This document shows, piece after piece, positions 52,314 to 60,887 of a DNA stretch of 64,000 nt; within the stretch, counting starts at the first letter, position 1; every line of letters begins with the position of its first letter. Both the position numbers and the translations under genes were made by a program. The notes below the pieces were generated by a model that saw nothing but the letters and a program-made list of their open reading frames with translations, was not told the origin of the DNA and did no database searches. The DNA is taken from contig QXJR01000011.1 of assembly GCA_020975725.1 (NCBI GenBank), positions 496,001 to 560,000 of the forward strand, given 5' to 3'. The DNA comes from Picocystis sp. L7. Taxonomy: Eukaryota; Chlorophyta; Picocystophyceae; Picocystales; Picocystaceae.

Positions 52314-52644
52314 CGCGTCGAAACAAGCGTCGCGAAGTCGCGCGATGCGCTCTGTCGCCACCAGCGTCGGTTAACTCGTTCGTAAACTTCGGGGCCATCC
52401 CCGTCCTTCCCCATCGGGACAGACCGGATCCAGCTCGGGTTCGATCGGACCCCTCCTTCGGGTTCGAAAGGGAAACGAAAAGGGGGGGTCGGTCGGATGG
52501 GCTCGGTTCGATTCCCCCCCCCTTGGAACCCAATCCTGCCCGATCGGAAGAGAAGAAACTCCCGCGAGTGGATAAGTTAACCCGAGGGTTAACCGACGCG
52601 TCGGCATCGCCATTTCGTCGCGGATGGTTTTGTTTTTGCGCGCG
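52314..52644. promoter_or_regulatory. Short divergent promoter with G-tracts
   Basis: 331 bp shared by the CCHC/WW gene and the PSB33-like gene. It contains an AAAAGGGGGGG run (about 52478) and CCCCCCCCC near 52514, plus repeated GATCGGA/GGTTCGA words. Compact enough to act as a bidirectional promoter. Confidence 0.4.
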
Positions 52645-53109
52645 ATGGCGTCCCGCACGGCTCTTTTTCCGACGGCATCGAAGGGATTCGGATCCGGCAG
52701 GAACGTCCCTCCGAAGAAGGTGAAGCAAGCACCGCCTGGATGGACGCAAGTGGGACGCACTTCCGACCTGGTGGACAACAAACCCATCAAAGCCGTGGAA
52801 GTGGGAAGAAACGCCATCGTGCTCGTCCGATCTGGCGAAGAACTCTTCTGCACGGATGCTAAAAGCACGGCCTACCAGTTCCCGCTCGTGGACGCCAACC
52901 TCGTCGAAGTGGAAGGCAAACCTGCCATTGAATGCCCGCTCGACGGAACCGTGTACGACCTCAGAACCGGAAAAGTACTGGAATGGTGTCCCAAAAACAA
53001 CGTCATACGCGCCTTCCTGGGAAAGCTCAAGGAAAAAGACAAACCCATCAAGCTGCAGACGTATCCCTTGTCCGTAGGAGAAGAAGGAGAAATCTACGTC
53101 AAGCTCTGA
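52645..53109 (+). CDS. Degenerate Rieske-domain plastid protein, PSB33-like
   Basis: 154 aa from ATG 52645; an upstream in-frame ATG at 52624 adds seven residues. Leader MASRTALFPTASKGFGSGRN is transit-like. The body resembles a Rieske fold: VEVGRNAIVLVRSGEELFCT, AKSTAYQFPLVDANLVEVEG, PAIECPLDGTVYDLRTGKVL then EWCPKNN. The iron-ligating CxH and CxxH pairs of true Rieske proteins are lost: FCTDAKS and ECPLDG keep the Cys but not the His. This is what I recall for plant PSB33/LIL8, a thylakoid protein that steadies photosystem II antennae under changing light. The CPKNN...RAFLG tail agrees with that family. No transmembrane segment is visible in the C-terminal part. Family assignment from memory, moderately sure. 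Confidence 0.65.
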   Translation: MASRTALFPTASKGFGSGRNVPPKKVKQAPPGWTQVGRTSDLVDNKPIKAVEVGRNAIVLVRSGEELFCTDAKSTAYQFPLVDANLVEVEGKPAIECPLDGTVYDLRTGKVLEWCPKNNVIRAFLGKLKEKDKPIKLQTYPLSVGEEGEIYVKL

Positions 53110-54227
53110 AAGAAACGGTCCTGTGGAGGGTCCGAGAGGGAAAAGATAGGGACGACCAGGTGTGCGAGCTGGAGAGATGCCAAAAGAACGGTGATGCTTG
53201 AAACCTGCTTCATAGGAAAACCCAGATCCCGAAGAAGGGATGTTGAACGGAAAAGGATAGGCCTGGATGGCTGGCGGTGTCTGCACGATAACGACGTTGG
53301 AAATACGGAGGATGCTCGTCCGAGGTTGACCAATACCGTTCCGCAGGATCGTGCTGGAGACAGGCGTACATCCATGCACAGGTCACTCCTGAGAGTACTC
53401 TACCTTCAATCAGAATACGCTGTGTGTACTCAGGCGTCACATGCAGAGGTATTGCGAATGTCTTGCGGCCCCAGTGGCAACATCCAGTTCGAAGTCTCTC
53501 GCAACCGAAGTGCATGTTGGAGGGTTCGTGTCTGGGTTCTTGAACGGTGCACCGTGCCTGGCCATCTATGTACCATGCCTAACAATGCCCAGCCATGGAA
53601 ATTTCGATGGAGTAGATTGAAAAGGTTGGTATGTAATCGATCGAGACCAGAACGGCAGATCTTCTGTCCTTCCCTGTCACTCCGAATCCCCCAGGAGCAG
53701 TCCAAGCCATAAGAAGTATCTCCCAAGCTTACCTTACCGCCACACATCTGGCCAAACTTGTAGAGCTACTGAAGATGGGCACGCAAGGCAGCTTTCCGTG
53801 GCCATCCTGACAAGAGAACGCAGCTGCCCTACATCAAACTCATCTGTCCCAACTGAGAGTTGGTAGGCTGTTCCTACTGGAATGGGAATGACAGCGATAG
53901 AGCGACAATAACTTTTCAGCTCATTTCATGTGTCCATTGATGGCAGACAGGTGACATGGAACAGAGATGCTTTTTGAGGGGAATACACGCAAGTAGGCGG
54001 ACCGAGGGAATCAAGATCTCAGAGTGAATCAACATGTAAAACTATGAAAAGAGGAACCATGCTGGTAGCCACTCTCTTCCATGAAGCAGCAATCTTTGAG
54101 TAATGTCAGTAGATGGAGCACAGCCCCGATTGCCGAGCAGGCAGATGGCAATGTTCAGGAACGTTACAGTTTATTCGGTGAGCGGAAACACAAGGGTGTT
54201 GCTGCATCAAAGGTAGGTGGTGGTAAA
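53110..54227. other. Convergent 3' intergenic region, no gene seen
   Basis: 1.1 kb between the stops of the PSB33-like gene and the F-box gene, longer than other convergent gaps here. No supported frame on either strand. Confidence 0.45.
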
Positions 54228-54974
54228 CTATCTCTCGCTATCATTGGACTGATTATTCTTAAGGTCCTCTATGCTATCGATGGACAGGGGCTGGAATTCC
54301 CACACCGTGCCTTTTCTGTGTAAGTCTGTATGTTTCACCTCTGTATCAATCAGCATTCTGCTGGCACATACCTTGTCCCCCACCTTTTGAAAATTCCCGA
54401 TAAACGTTTCTACCCCGCTGGAGCAGAAGAACGAGAAGGTTACACTGCGCATCCAAGTGCTGTACTTTGCATTGGTGGTCTGCTGGTCCAGGGACAGACG
54501 TCTGGCCTTCTCCCGTGATAGCTTCCTTCCTTGGCTTCGCATATATGCCACTTTCCTTTCCTTCTCAAAGAATTTCAACCATGATGTCTGATTGGCTTCA
54601 AGAATCTTTGAACGCAGGAATGGTGAGGGAAAATCAAAACATTTATATGCACCATCAAACCTGACCCTTGGTTTCTTGCAGTACATCTTCTTCCATTCGA
54701 CGTCGTACAGGGGAAGCTGTGCATCTAGCTGTTGCCGCTTCCCATCAAACTCTCTTTCGCACAATGCTTTCCATCTTGACTCACTATCCATGTGTTTCCT
54801 CCACCTGCTGCACACCCGTGTTGCTACGAAAAGGTCTGGTCCATCCAACACATCTGCAACTCTAGCCAACCACTCCTCTGGCAGATGATCCCATGGACGC
54901 TCGGGCGGCACGGACCACCAACTGGCAATCCACCTCCAGAAGTCCAAGAAGGTTTTCCACACACGCTTGACCAT
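54228..54974 (-). CDS. F-box protein, unknown class
   Basis: 248 aa from ATG 54974. The N-terminus MVKRVWKTFLDFWRWIASWW is aromatic and amphipathic. It is followed by an F-box: WDHLPEEWLARVADVLDGPD then LFVATRVCSRWRKHMDSESR WKALCEREF-type sequence. F-box domains bind SKP1 in SCF ubiquitin ligases. The remainder (RVRFDGAYKCFDFPSPF, KFFEKERKVAYMRSQGRKLS, RSVTFSFFCSSGVETFIGNF) shows no Kelch, LRR or WD repeats, so the substrate-binding part is unrecognised. The protein may be plant-like F-box of the small single-domain type. An 18-bp G-box palindrome lies 184 bp upstream. Confidence 0.75.
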   Translation of the reverse strand: MVKRVWKTFLDFWRWIASWWSVPPERPWDHLPEEWLARVADVLDGPDLFVATRVCSRWRKHMDSESRWKALCEREFDGKRQQLDAQLPLYDVEWKKMYCKKPRVRFDGAYKCFDFPSPFLRSKILEANQTSWLKFFEKERKVAYMRSQGRKLSREKARRLSLDQQTTNAKYSTWMRSVTFSFFCSSGVETFIGNFQKVGDKVCASRMLIDTEVKHTDLHRKGTVWEFQPLSIDSIEDLKNNQSNDSER

Positions 54975-56069
54975 GGCAACAACTTAACTCCTCTTCACAA
55001 CGACTGCTGGGCAAGGTATGCTGCCCAAATCTCGGCCCAGCTTGCAGCAAGTGTCCTCCACGTGCAACTTCCTGTCCCTCGCACGTACGTAGGTTCGGCT
55101 TCACCTGCAGCAGGCTGCGATGATTCGCTTTTCTCGCGCTCGGCTTCCTTTCTCTGTAAAAGCCACGTGGCTTTTGCTCTCCAGCACCAGGTCTCCTTAC
55201 GTGGCAACCGACACCCCCACGGTCCCCAGCCCATGGTTTTCTGGGAGCGTTTGTGGGGGTGGACCGTTCGTGGACCGTCGGAAAGACAGTAAAGACCGCA
55301 TGGAGCGGATGGATCTTAGGGATGGGCCGTCCTATGCTGTCCACGGGGAAGGTGGCGATCTTGGCAGACGTGGACGGACCATCCAGGCTCGAGGGACGGG
55401 TTGTTGGCTCTGCAGGGACAGGTGGGAAGTACAAGCGGGTTCGGTGGAGACGTGGACGAACGACGGGAGGGACGGGAAGCGATCCTCCATCGAGGTGGCT
55501 AGGTCGGTTCCCTCCACAAGATCGAACAGGGAGCAGGATTGTGCTGTCCAGCCCATCCATGGGCAGGAGTACGTGGCATCACCACGCGCCTGTGCGTCGT
55601 CGTATGGCGCCAACACCTTTTCGCTCACGTTTCGAGTTCCGTACCATCACGTGCCGTTTCGAGACCCTCCCTGTCGATCTCGAGAGATCCCTCCTGATCC
55701 GATTCTCTATTAAATTCGGAGAGTCGAAGATCCGAGCGGATCCATGAGGGAAGGGACGGGGACACCGACCTCCCTCGCCCGGATCCACGAGCACGTGTTT
55801 CCTGTTGATCCCAACAGATTCCATCCGTCGTACACAACCCTCAGATCTTCGATCCACCTTGATCCAGGGCTCATGTCCGGACCGACCCCATCCGATCCCC
55901 ACTGATCCAATTGCCCCTGTTCTTTCTCTCCTCGTGATCCGATCCGATCCGGATCCCACCTCCTCCCCGATCCGCACTGATCCGTTTCGTACGAGGTTTG
56001 ATACGGATGCGGATCTCGGATGATCCATATCGGGAGGAGGCAGGGTCGAGGCCTCGACCGACGAGTGCG
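54975..56069. promoter_or_regulatory. Divergent upstream region with GATCC-rich block
   Basis: Shared by the F-box and PAP/fibrillin genes. From about 55690 to 56040 there are roughly fifteen GATCC words, some in tandem (GATCCGATCCGATCCGGATC near 55938). A second CACGTG core lies near 55792. Frames are long by composition only. Confidence 0.45.
55158..55175. promoter_or_regulatory. 18-bp perfect palindrome with G-box core
   Basis: AAAAGCCACGTGGCTTTT, a perfect palindrome centred on CACGTG, 184 bp upstream of the F-box start. A half-related TACGTGGCA follows about 23 bp further. Probable bZIP-type binding site. Confidence 0.5.
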
Positions 56070-56894
56070 ATGCCGATGACGTCGCGTGTCGCCATGGCGA
56101 GCGCTTCGGCATCGCCTTCCTCGCGACCGCCTGCGCGTGCTGCAGGCGTCAATGCACGCAGGATACGCGTCCAAGGGGAGCTGAGGCAGCTGTGCGAACG
56201 GAGCCACTTCGGACGCGAGCTGAGAGGGGAGGACAGGGCAGAAGCGGAGGCGCTCGTGGCGGAACTGGAAGACGCCATGCCGACGAGTGGACTCAAGCTA
56301 GACGATCTGCGAGGAAGATGGCAGCTCGTTTACAGTTCCGTGGAGGAATTCCGATCGTCACCGTTCTTCTGGACCGCCCAAAAAGCTGCCGACCGCGTGG
56401 GTGGAGACGGCACCGCCAGGACGGTGCTCGAGACCGTCGCACCGATGCAGGAACTGCTCGGCATCGCCTTCGGACCTAAGGTCGTCCAGGAGTTTCAAAT
56501 TGACAATCGAGGGAGTGGAAAGCTCGTGTCCGAAGTGGAGATGTGGCTTCCGACGCCCAGCGCTGGGAACCGGACAGGCAGAGGCGAAGAAGACAGGGGA
56601 GTCAGGGTGACTTGGATCACATCTGCCGATTTGGAGACTTTTCCTGGGACATACGGGATCCAAGTGAATGTTTCCGGCACTAGGCTAGATCTGAGCGAGT
56701 TGAAGCGGCAGTTTGGACTGCTGAGTGGCTTCTTCGATCTGGTGGAGGCCATCGAGGCACCTGTGGAAAGGTTCCTACGTGCTCTTCAGATGCAAGAGCA
56801 AAGCAAGTCCATGCTCACCATCACCTACCTCGATGAGAACTACAGAATAAGCCGAACCGACGATTGGGAGGTTTATGTATATGCCAAGATATGA
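56070..56894 (+). CDS. PAP/fibrillin family plastid lipid-associated protein
   Basis: 274 aa from ATG 56070. Leader MPMTSRVAMASASASPSSRP with PARAAGVNARR is a typical transit peptide. The PAP/fibrillin domain is clear: LDDLRGRWQLVYSSVEEFRS near its start, AFGPKVVQEFQIDNRGSGKL, and the terminal strand LTITYLDENYRISRTDDWEV followed by YVYAKI, matching the family's LYLDxxLRIxRxxxxxxxV end. Fibrillins sit on plastoglobules and thylakoids and bind lipids such as plastoquinone or carotenoids. A basic, Asp-poor insert (SAGNRTGRGEEDRGV) interrupts the barrel. ATG 56070 chosen over the 55998 opening because it starts the transit peptide. Convergent with the CCCH gene at 204 bp. Confidence 0.9.
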   Translation: MPMTSRVAMASASASPSSRPPARAAGVNARRIRVQGELRQLCERSHFGRELRGEDRAEAEALVAELEDAMPTSGLKLDDLRGRWQLVYSSVEEFRSSPFFWTAQKAADRVGGDGTARTVLETVAPMQELLGIAFGPKVVQEFQIDNRGSGKLVSEVEMWLPTPSAGNRTGRGEEDRGVRVTWITSADLETFPGTYGIQVNVSGTRLDLSELKRQFGLLSGFFDLVEAIEAPVERFLRALQMQEQSKSMLTITYLDENYRISRTDDWEVYVYAKI

Positions 56895-57098
56895 CCACGT
56901 AGCACCCCCTAGGGCATGTATTACATGATTTTCGCATGAAACCTTTCCTTCTGCCCCAGTGTCCCGCACCAACCCCGTCATGTTCTCTGCTGTGAGCTTG
57001 ACAAGGTGCCCACCCAAGCAACCAACACAATTATTTGAAACAATGGCGACACGTCCAGTTGAGCAAGGAAACGATCCGTCTTCCAAAAAAAGGAGTCC

Positions 57099-58409
57099 TC
57101 ATCCCGCGGTGGGAGGAAGCACCGACGATCCACTAGACAGCATGCCGACCCCGTGACTAGGGACCGTACCAGTCGACAGATGCCCCCCTGTATGTGGATA
57201 CATCAAGTGTTGGGAGTACATAGGCACGCCATGACCGCTCGGTAGCATGGCTGAGAGGTAAGACATCAGTTCCGGGTGATGGAACTTGCATGTTCTACCA
57301 AATTTGCATGTCCTGGTCTTCATGTAGTACGAGCATTCGGCAGCACCTGGGCGCATGGGAAGACCCAGAGAATTGAGGGACACCCCTCCCTCTGACGTGG
57401 TCGACAACTGGGCCAGCCTTTCTGGGGGATGGTTGAACTTGCATGTAGCACCAAACCTGCAGTGCCCTGTCTTCATGTAATACGTGCAATCGGGCGCATC
57501 TGCTCGTACCGGATAGGGCGAGGCCTCACCGTACATGTACGCATGTGGTGCCATCCCCCCCGCCTGTGTGTACATGTAGGGGAACATGTTTGCGTACGAC
57601 ATCGGCATCATGCCACCATACTGGTACGACATTGCATGGACCGGTATGCCGTACTCTTGTGTGCCTTGGGAAGTAGTGGTGGCGTGGCCTTGGGTTGGGC
57701 TGCTGGTAGCGCTGGTCTCGGAAGGCTCGACTGGTGATGATTCGTAGGCATGTCCGTTGGAAAGGGCAGCATTTCCTTCGCTGGACCCCGCATGGGTAGT
57801 TGGAGGGACGAACGGCATGGAGACATTGGGATAGCTCCCGGGCACGATCGCCTGCATATTGGCCATGTTGTAGGGGTAGGCTTTCCACAAGTGTCCTGGT
57901 GTGGCCATGTTCTGCAGGTCTGGATGATCGAACTTGCACGTGGCTCCGTACTTGCAGGTACCCATGCGCAGATAGAACGTGCAGGGTGGTTTCCCAGGTC
58001 TTCTGGGGAGTTCAGGCTTGTTGTGGACGTGTTCTGGTGCATCCATCCCTGTTCGCTTCCCTTGCTCGTCCTTGGACATCGATTCCTTCTTGTTCCTGGG
58101 GCTTCCGTGCTCGTTTACGGATCCTTCGGGTGCCCCCTTGCGTCTCTCATCCTTTTGGTGGTCTAGGATGTCGCCTTTCACGGCGTCGTACATCCCTTCT
58201 CCCTGTGTCCTTTCCCGAGGTTCCACGTCGTCCAGGTTCGGGTGCAGTGACTTGTTGGCCCTTTCTTGTCTTTCTTCCGCCCTTTGTTTCTCCACGTCGC
58301 ACGTCCCTCTTCTCTCCTTGTCTTTTCCCTTCCCACGCGCGTCTTTCAGGTTCTTCTGCACCGCTGCGGCGTAGCCGCGCTCGCGACCACCGCCACGTCC
58401 CATCCTCAT
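57099..58409 (-). CDS. Triple CCCH zinc-finger protein (HUA1/ZFN-like)
   Basis: 436 aa from ATG 58409 (MRMGRGGGRERGYAAAVQKN); the frame above opens only with GTG. Three C-x8-C-x5-C-x3-H fingers: CTFYLRMGTCKYGATCKFDH, CTYYMKTGHCRFGATCKFNH and CSYYMKTRTCKFGRTCKFHH, each preceded by a PGxxxC-like linker. The N-terminal 180 residues are charged and disordered, with an RG/RGGG start; the inter-finger region is rich in Met, Tyr, Ser and Pro. Spacing and the YYMKTxxCKFGxxCKFxHP form match plant ZFN/HUA1 RNA-binding proteins, which act in mRNA processing or decay. Three fingers is fewer than the usual five to six of HUA1. CCACGTGG lies at 58598-58605, 189 bp upstream. Confidence 0.92.
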   Translation of the reverse strand: MRMGRGGGRERGYAAAVQKNLKDARGKGKDKERRGTCDVEKQRAEERQERANKSLHPNLDDVEPRERTQGEGMYDAVKGDILDHQKDERRKGAPEGSVNEHGSPRNKKESMSKDEQGKRTGMDAPEHVHNKPELPRRPGKPPCTFYLRMGTCKYGATCKFDHPDLQNMATPGHLWKAYPYNMANMQAIVPGSYPNVSMPFVPPTTHAGSSEGNAALSNGHAYESSPVEPSETSATSSPTQGHATTTSQGTQEYGIPVHAMSYQYGGMMPMSYANMFPYMYTQAGGMAPHAYMYGEASPYPVRADAPDCTYYMKTGHCRFGATCKFNHPPERLAQLSTTSEGGVSLNSLGLPMRPGAAECSYYMKTRTCKFGRTCKFHHPELMSYLSAMLPSGHGVPMYSQHLMYPHTGGHLSTGTVPSHGVGMLSSGSSVLPPTAG

Positions 58410-59188
58410 CGCTCGTTCCTCCCACACCCCCTTTTCCCCCCCCTTCCAGCAGTTGCACCCCCCTTCCACGACCAGATGCACCCCTTTCCACCAGGTGCAC
58501 CCCGAGATCCCCACCCGGACCCGAACGAACCGGTGGAGGCCCGTCCGTACGGATCACGTACGGGTACGCGTATCCGGACGGAGGAGTCGCCCCCGGACCA
58601 CGTGGCGAGTGTCGTGACGTGGATCGGGTCCGTACTGAAGGGACGCCCCACAGGTGGGGACGCTGTCCCATCCACCCGAACGGTTTATCTATTTGTAGCC
58701 AGGCTACAAATTAGCCAGTTTTTTCCTCTGCGGGATCAACCACCGTCCGTTCCATTCGAACCAAACAGCGAGGAGTAAATATACACTTTTGAACAAAAAC
58801 ATGCAGAGGAACAAGGATTCCTCCTCGTGTCTTCGAAATATTCGCTTGAACGATTCACCGATTCATCGATCGCCTGTCTCGAAAGCGACAACTGCCGCAG
58901 AGCGATTCCCGCTCCATTGTGAGGCGAAGGGGGGGCACCCTTGGGTCTCACCGGAGGACAAGGAAACGACTAAGCCAAAACAACCAAAGGACTCATACAT
59001 TGATCGACTTGCTGAGCCATTTCCGACGACTTTCCCGCCACAGACCACCGCGAAAGAACGCGAACACAGCCGGAAAAAAGAAGACGCACGTCGATCAACA
59101 CGTCTCGGCAGCCTGTTCACACCCGCCAGCAGCAACCGAAAAGACAGCAGGCGCCGACCGTGGGTGTTGTTGCGGGCTGCATTTGCGA
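58410..59188. promoter_or_regulatory. CCCH gene upstream region and outer flank of the transposon
   Basis: Holds the G-box at 58598-58605 and C-tracts near 58430-58445 next to the CCCH start. The left outer boundary of the 53-bp array begins about 59189. No gene seen in the remaining 400 bp. Confidence 0.4.
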
Positions 59189-60770
59189 CATCCAGGACAG
59201 CAGGTGACGGCATCGGACAGCCAGGTGGGCTGCTTTGGAGGCTTCCAGGACAGCAGGTGACGGCATCGGACAGCCAGGTGGGCTGCTTTGGAGGCATCCA
59301 GGACAGCAGGTGACGGCATCGGACAGCCAGGTGGGCTGCTTTGGAGGCATCCAGGACAGCAGGTGACGGCATCGGACAGCCAGGTGGGCTGCTTTGGAGG
59401 CATCCAGGACAGCAGGTGACGGCATCGGACAGCCAGGTGGGCTGCTTTGGAGGCATCCAGGACAGCAGGTGACGGCATCGGACAGCCAGGTGGGCTGCTT
59501 TGGAGGCATCCAGGACAGCAGGTGACGGCATCGGACAGCCAGGTGGGCTGCTTTGGAGGCATCCAGGACAGCAGGTGACGGTATCGGACAGCCAGGTGGG
59601 CTGCTTTGGAGGCATCCATTACAGCAGGTGACGGCATCGGACAGCCAGGTGGGCTGCTTTGGAGGCATCCAGGACAGCAGGTGACGGCATCGGACAGCCA
59701 GGTGGGCTGCTTTGGAGGCATCCAGGACAGCAGGTGACGGCATCGGACAGCCAGGTGGGCTGCTTTGGAGGCATCCAGGACAGCAGGTGACGGCATCGGA
59801 CAGCCAGGTGGGCTGCTTTGGAGGCATCCAGGACAGCAGGTGACGGCATCGGACAGCCAGGTGGGCTGCTTTGGAGGCTTCCAGGACAGCAGGTGACGGC
59901 ATCGGACAGCCAGGTGGGCTGCTTTGGAGGCTTCCAGGACAGCAGGTGACGGCATCGGACAGCCAGGTGGGCTGCTTTGGAGGCATCCAGGACAGCAGGT
60001 GACGGCATCGGACAGCCAGGTGGGCTGCTTTGGAGGCATCCAGGACAGCAGGTGACGGCATCGGACAGCCAGGTGGGCTGCTTTGGAGGCATCCAGGACA
60101 GCAGGTGACGGCATCGGACAGCCAGGTGGGCTGCTTTGGAGGCATCCAGGACAGCAGGTGACGGCATCGGACAGCCAGGTGGGCTGCTTTGGAGGCATCC
60201 AGGACAGCAGGTGACGGCATCGGACAGCCAGGTGGGCTGCTTTGGAGGCATCCAGGACAGCAGGTGACGGCATCGGACAGCCAGGTGGGCTGCTTTGGAG
60301 GCATCCAGGACAGCAGGTGACGGCATCGGACAGCCAGGTGGGCTGCTTTGGAGGCATCCAGGACAGCAGGTGACGGCATCGGACAGCCAGGTGGGCTGCT
60401 TTGGAGGCTTCCAGGACAGCAGGTGACGGCATCGGACAGCCAGGTGGGCTGCTTTGGAGGCTTCCAGGACAGCAGGTGACGGCATCGGACAGCCAGGTGG
60501 GCTGCTTTGGAGGCTTCCAGGACAGCAGGTGACGGCATCGGACAGCCAGGTGGGCTGCTTTGGAGGCTTCCAGGACAGCAGGTGACGGCATCGGACAGCC
60601 AGGTGGGCTGCTTTGGAGGCTTCCAGGACAGCAGGTGACGGCATCGGACAGCCAGGTGGGCTGCTTTGGAGGCTTCCAGGACAGCAGGTGACGGTATCGG
60701 ACAGCCAGGTGGGCTGCTTTGGAGGCATCCAGGACAGCAGGTGACGGCATCGGACAGCCAGGTGGGCTGC
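59189..60770. repeat. Left array, about 30 copies of a 53-bp tandem repeat
   Basis: Unit length 53 bp, near-identical copies. Each unit contains GGACAGCAGGTG and GGACAGCCAGGTG, so it looks internally duplicated, and an inverted CAGCC...GGCTG around AGGTG. Scattered variants: GGAGGCATCC versus GGAGGCTTCC, GGCATCGG versus GGTATCGG, and one CCATTACAG replacing CCAGGACAG near 59616. Six consecutive CTT units lie at the inner end. 53 is not a multiple of 3, and the minus strand has no stop in any frame, which produces spurious 370-560 codon frames. Confidence 0.97.
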
Positions 60771-60887
60771 AGTTAAGAGCCACCTTTGAAAGTTGGTTGG
60801 AAAAGAGTTAAGGAGGTTGAGCTGGTGTGTGCTGTAAATGTGGTAAATGACTTCATCTTTTCAACAGCTGCATCTGCTATCCTTGAA

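Noticed and set aside
59189-60770. CRISPR-like look of regular repeats
   Set aside because: There are no unique spacers; the 53-bp units abut directly, and the context is eukaryotic.
59095-60783. Open frames of 370-560 codons across the left array
   Set aside because: They are a by-product of a 53-bp repeat without stops; the protein period of 53 aa is three units read in rotating frames. No independent coding evidence.
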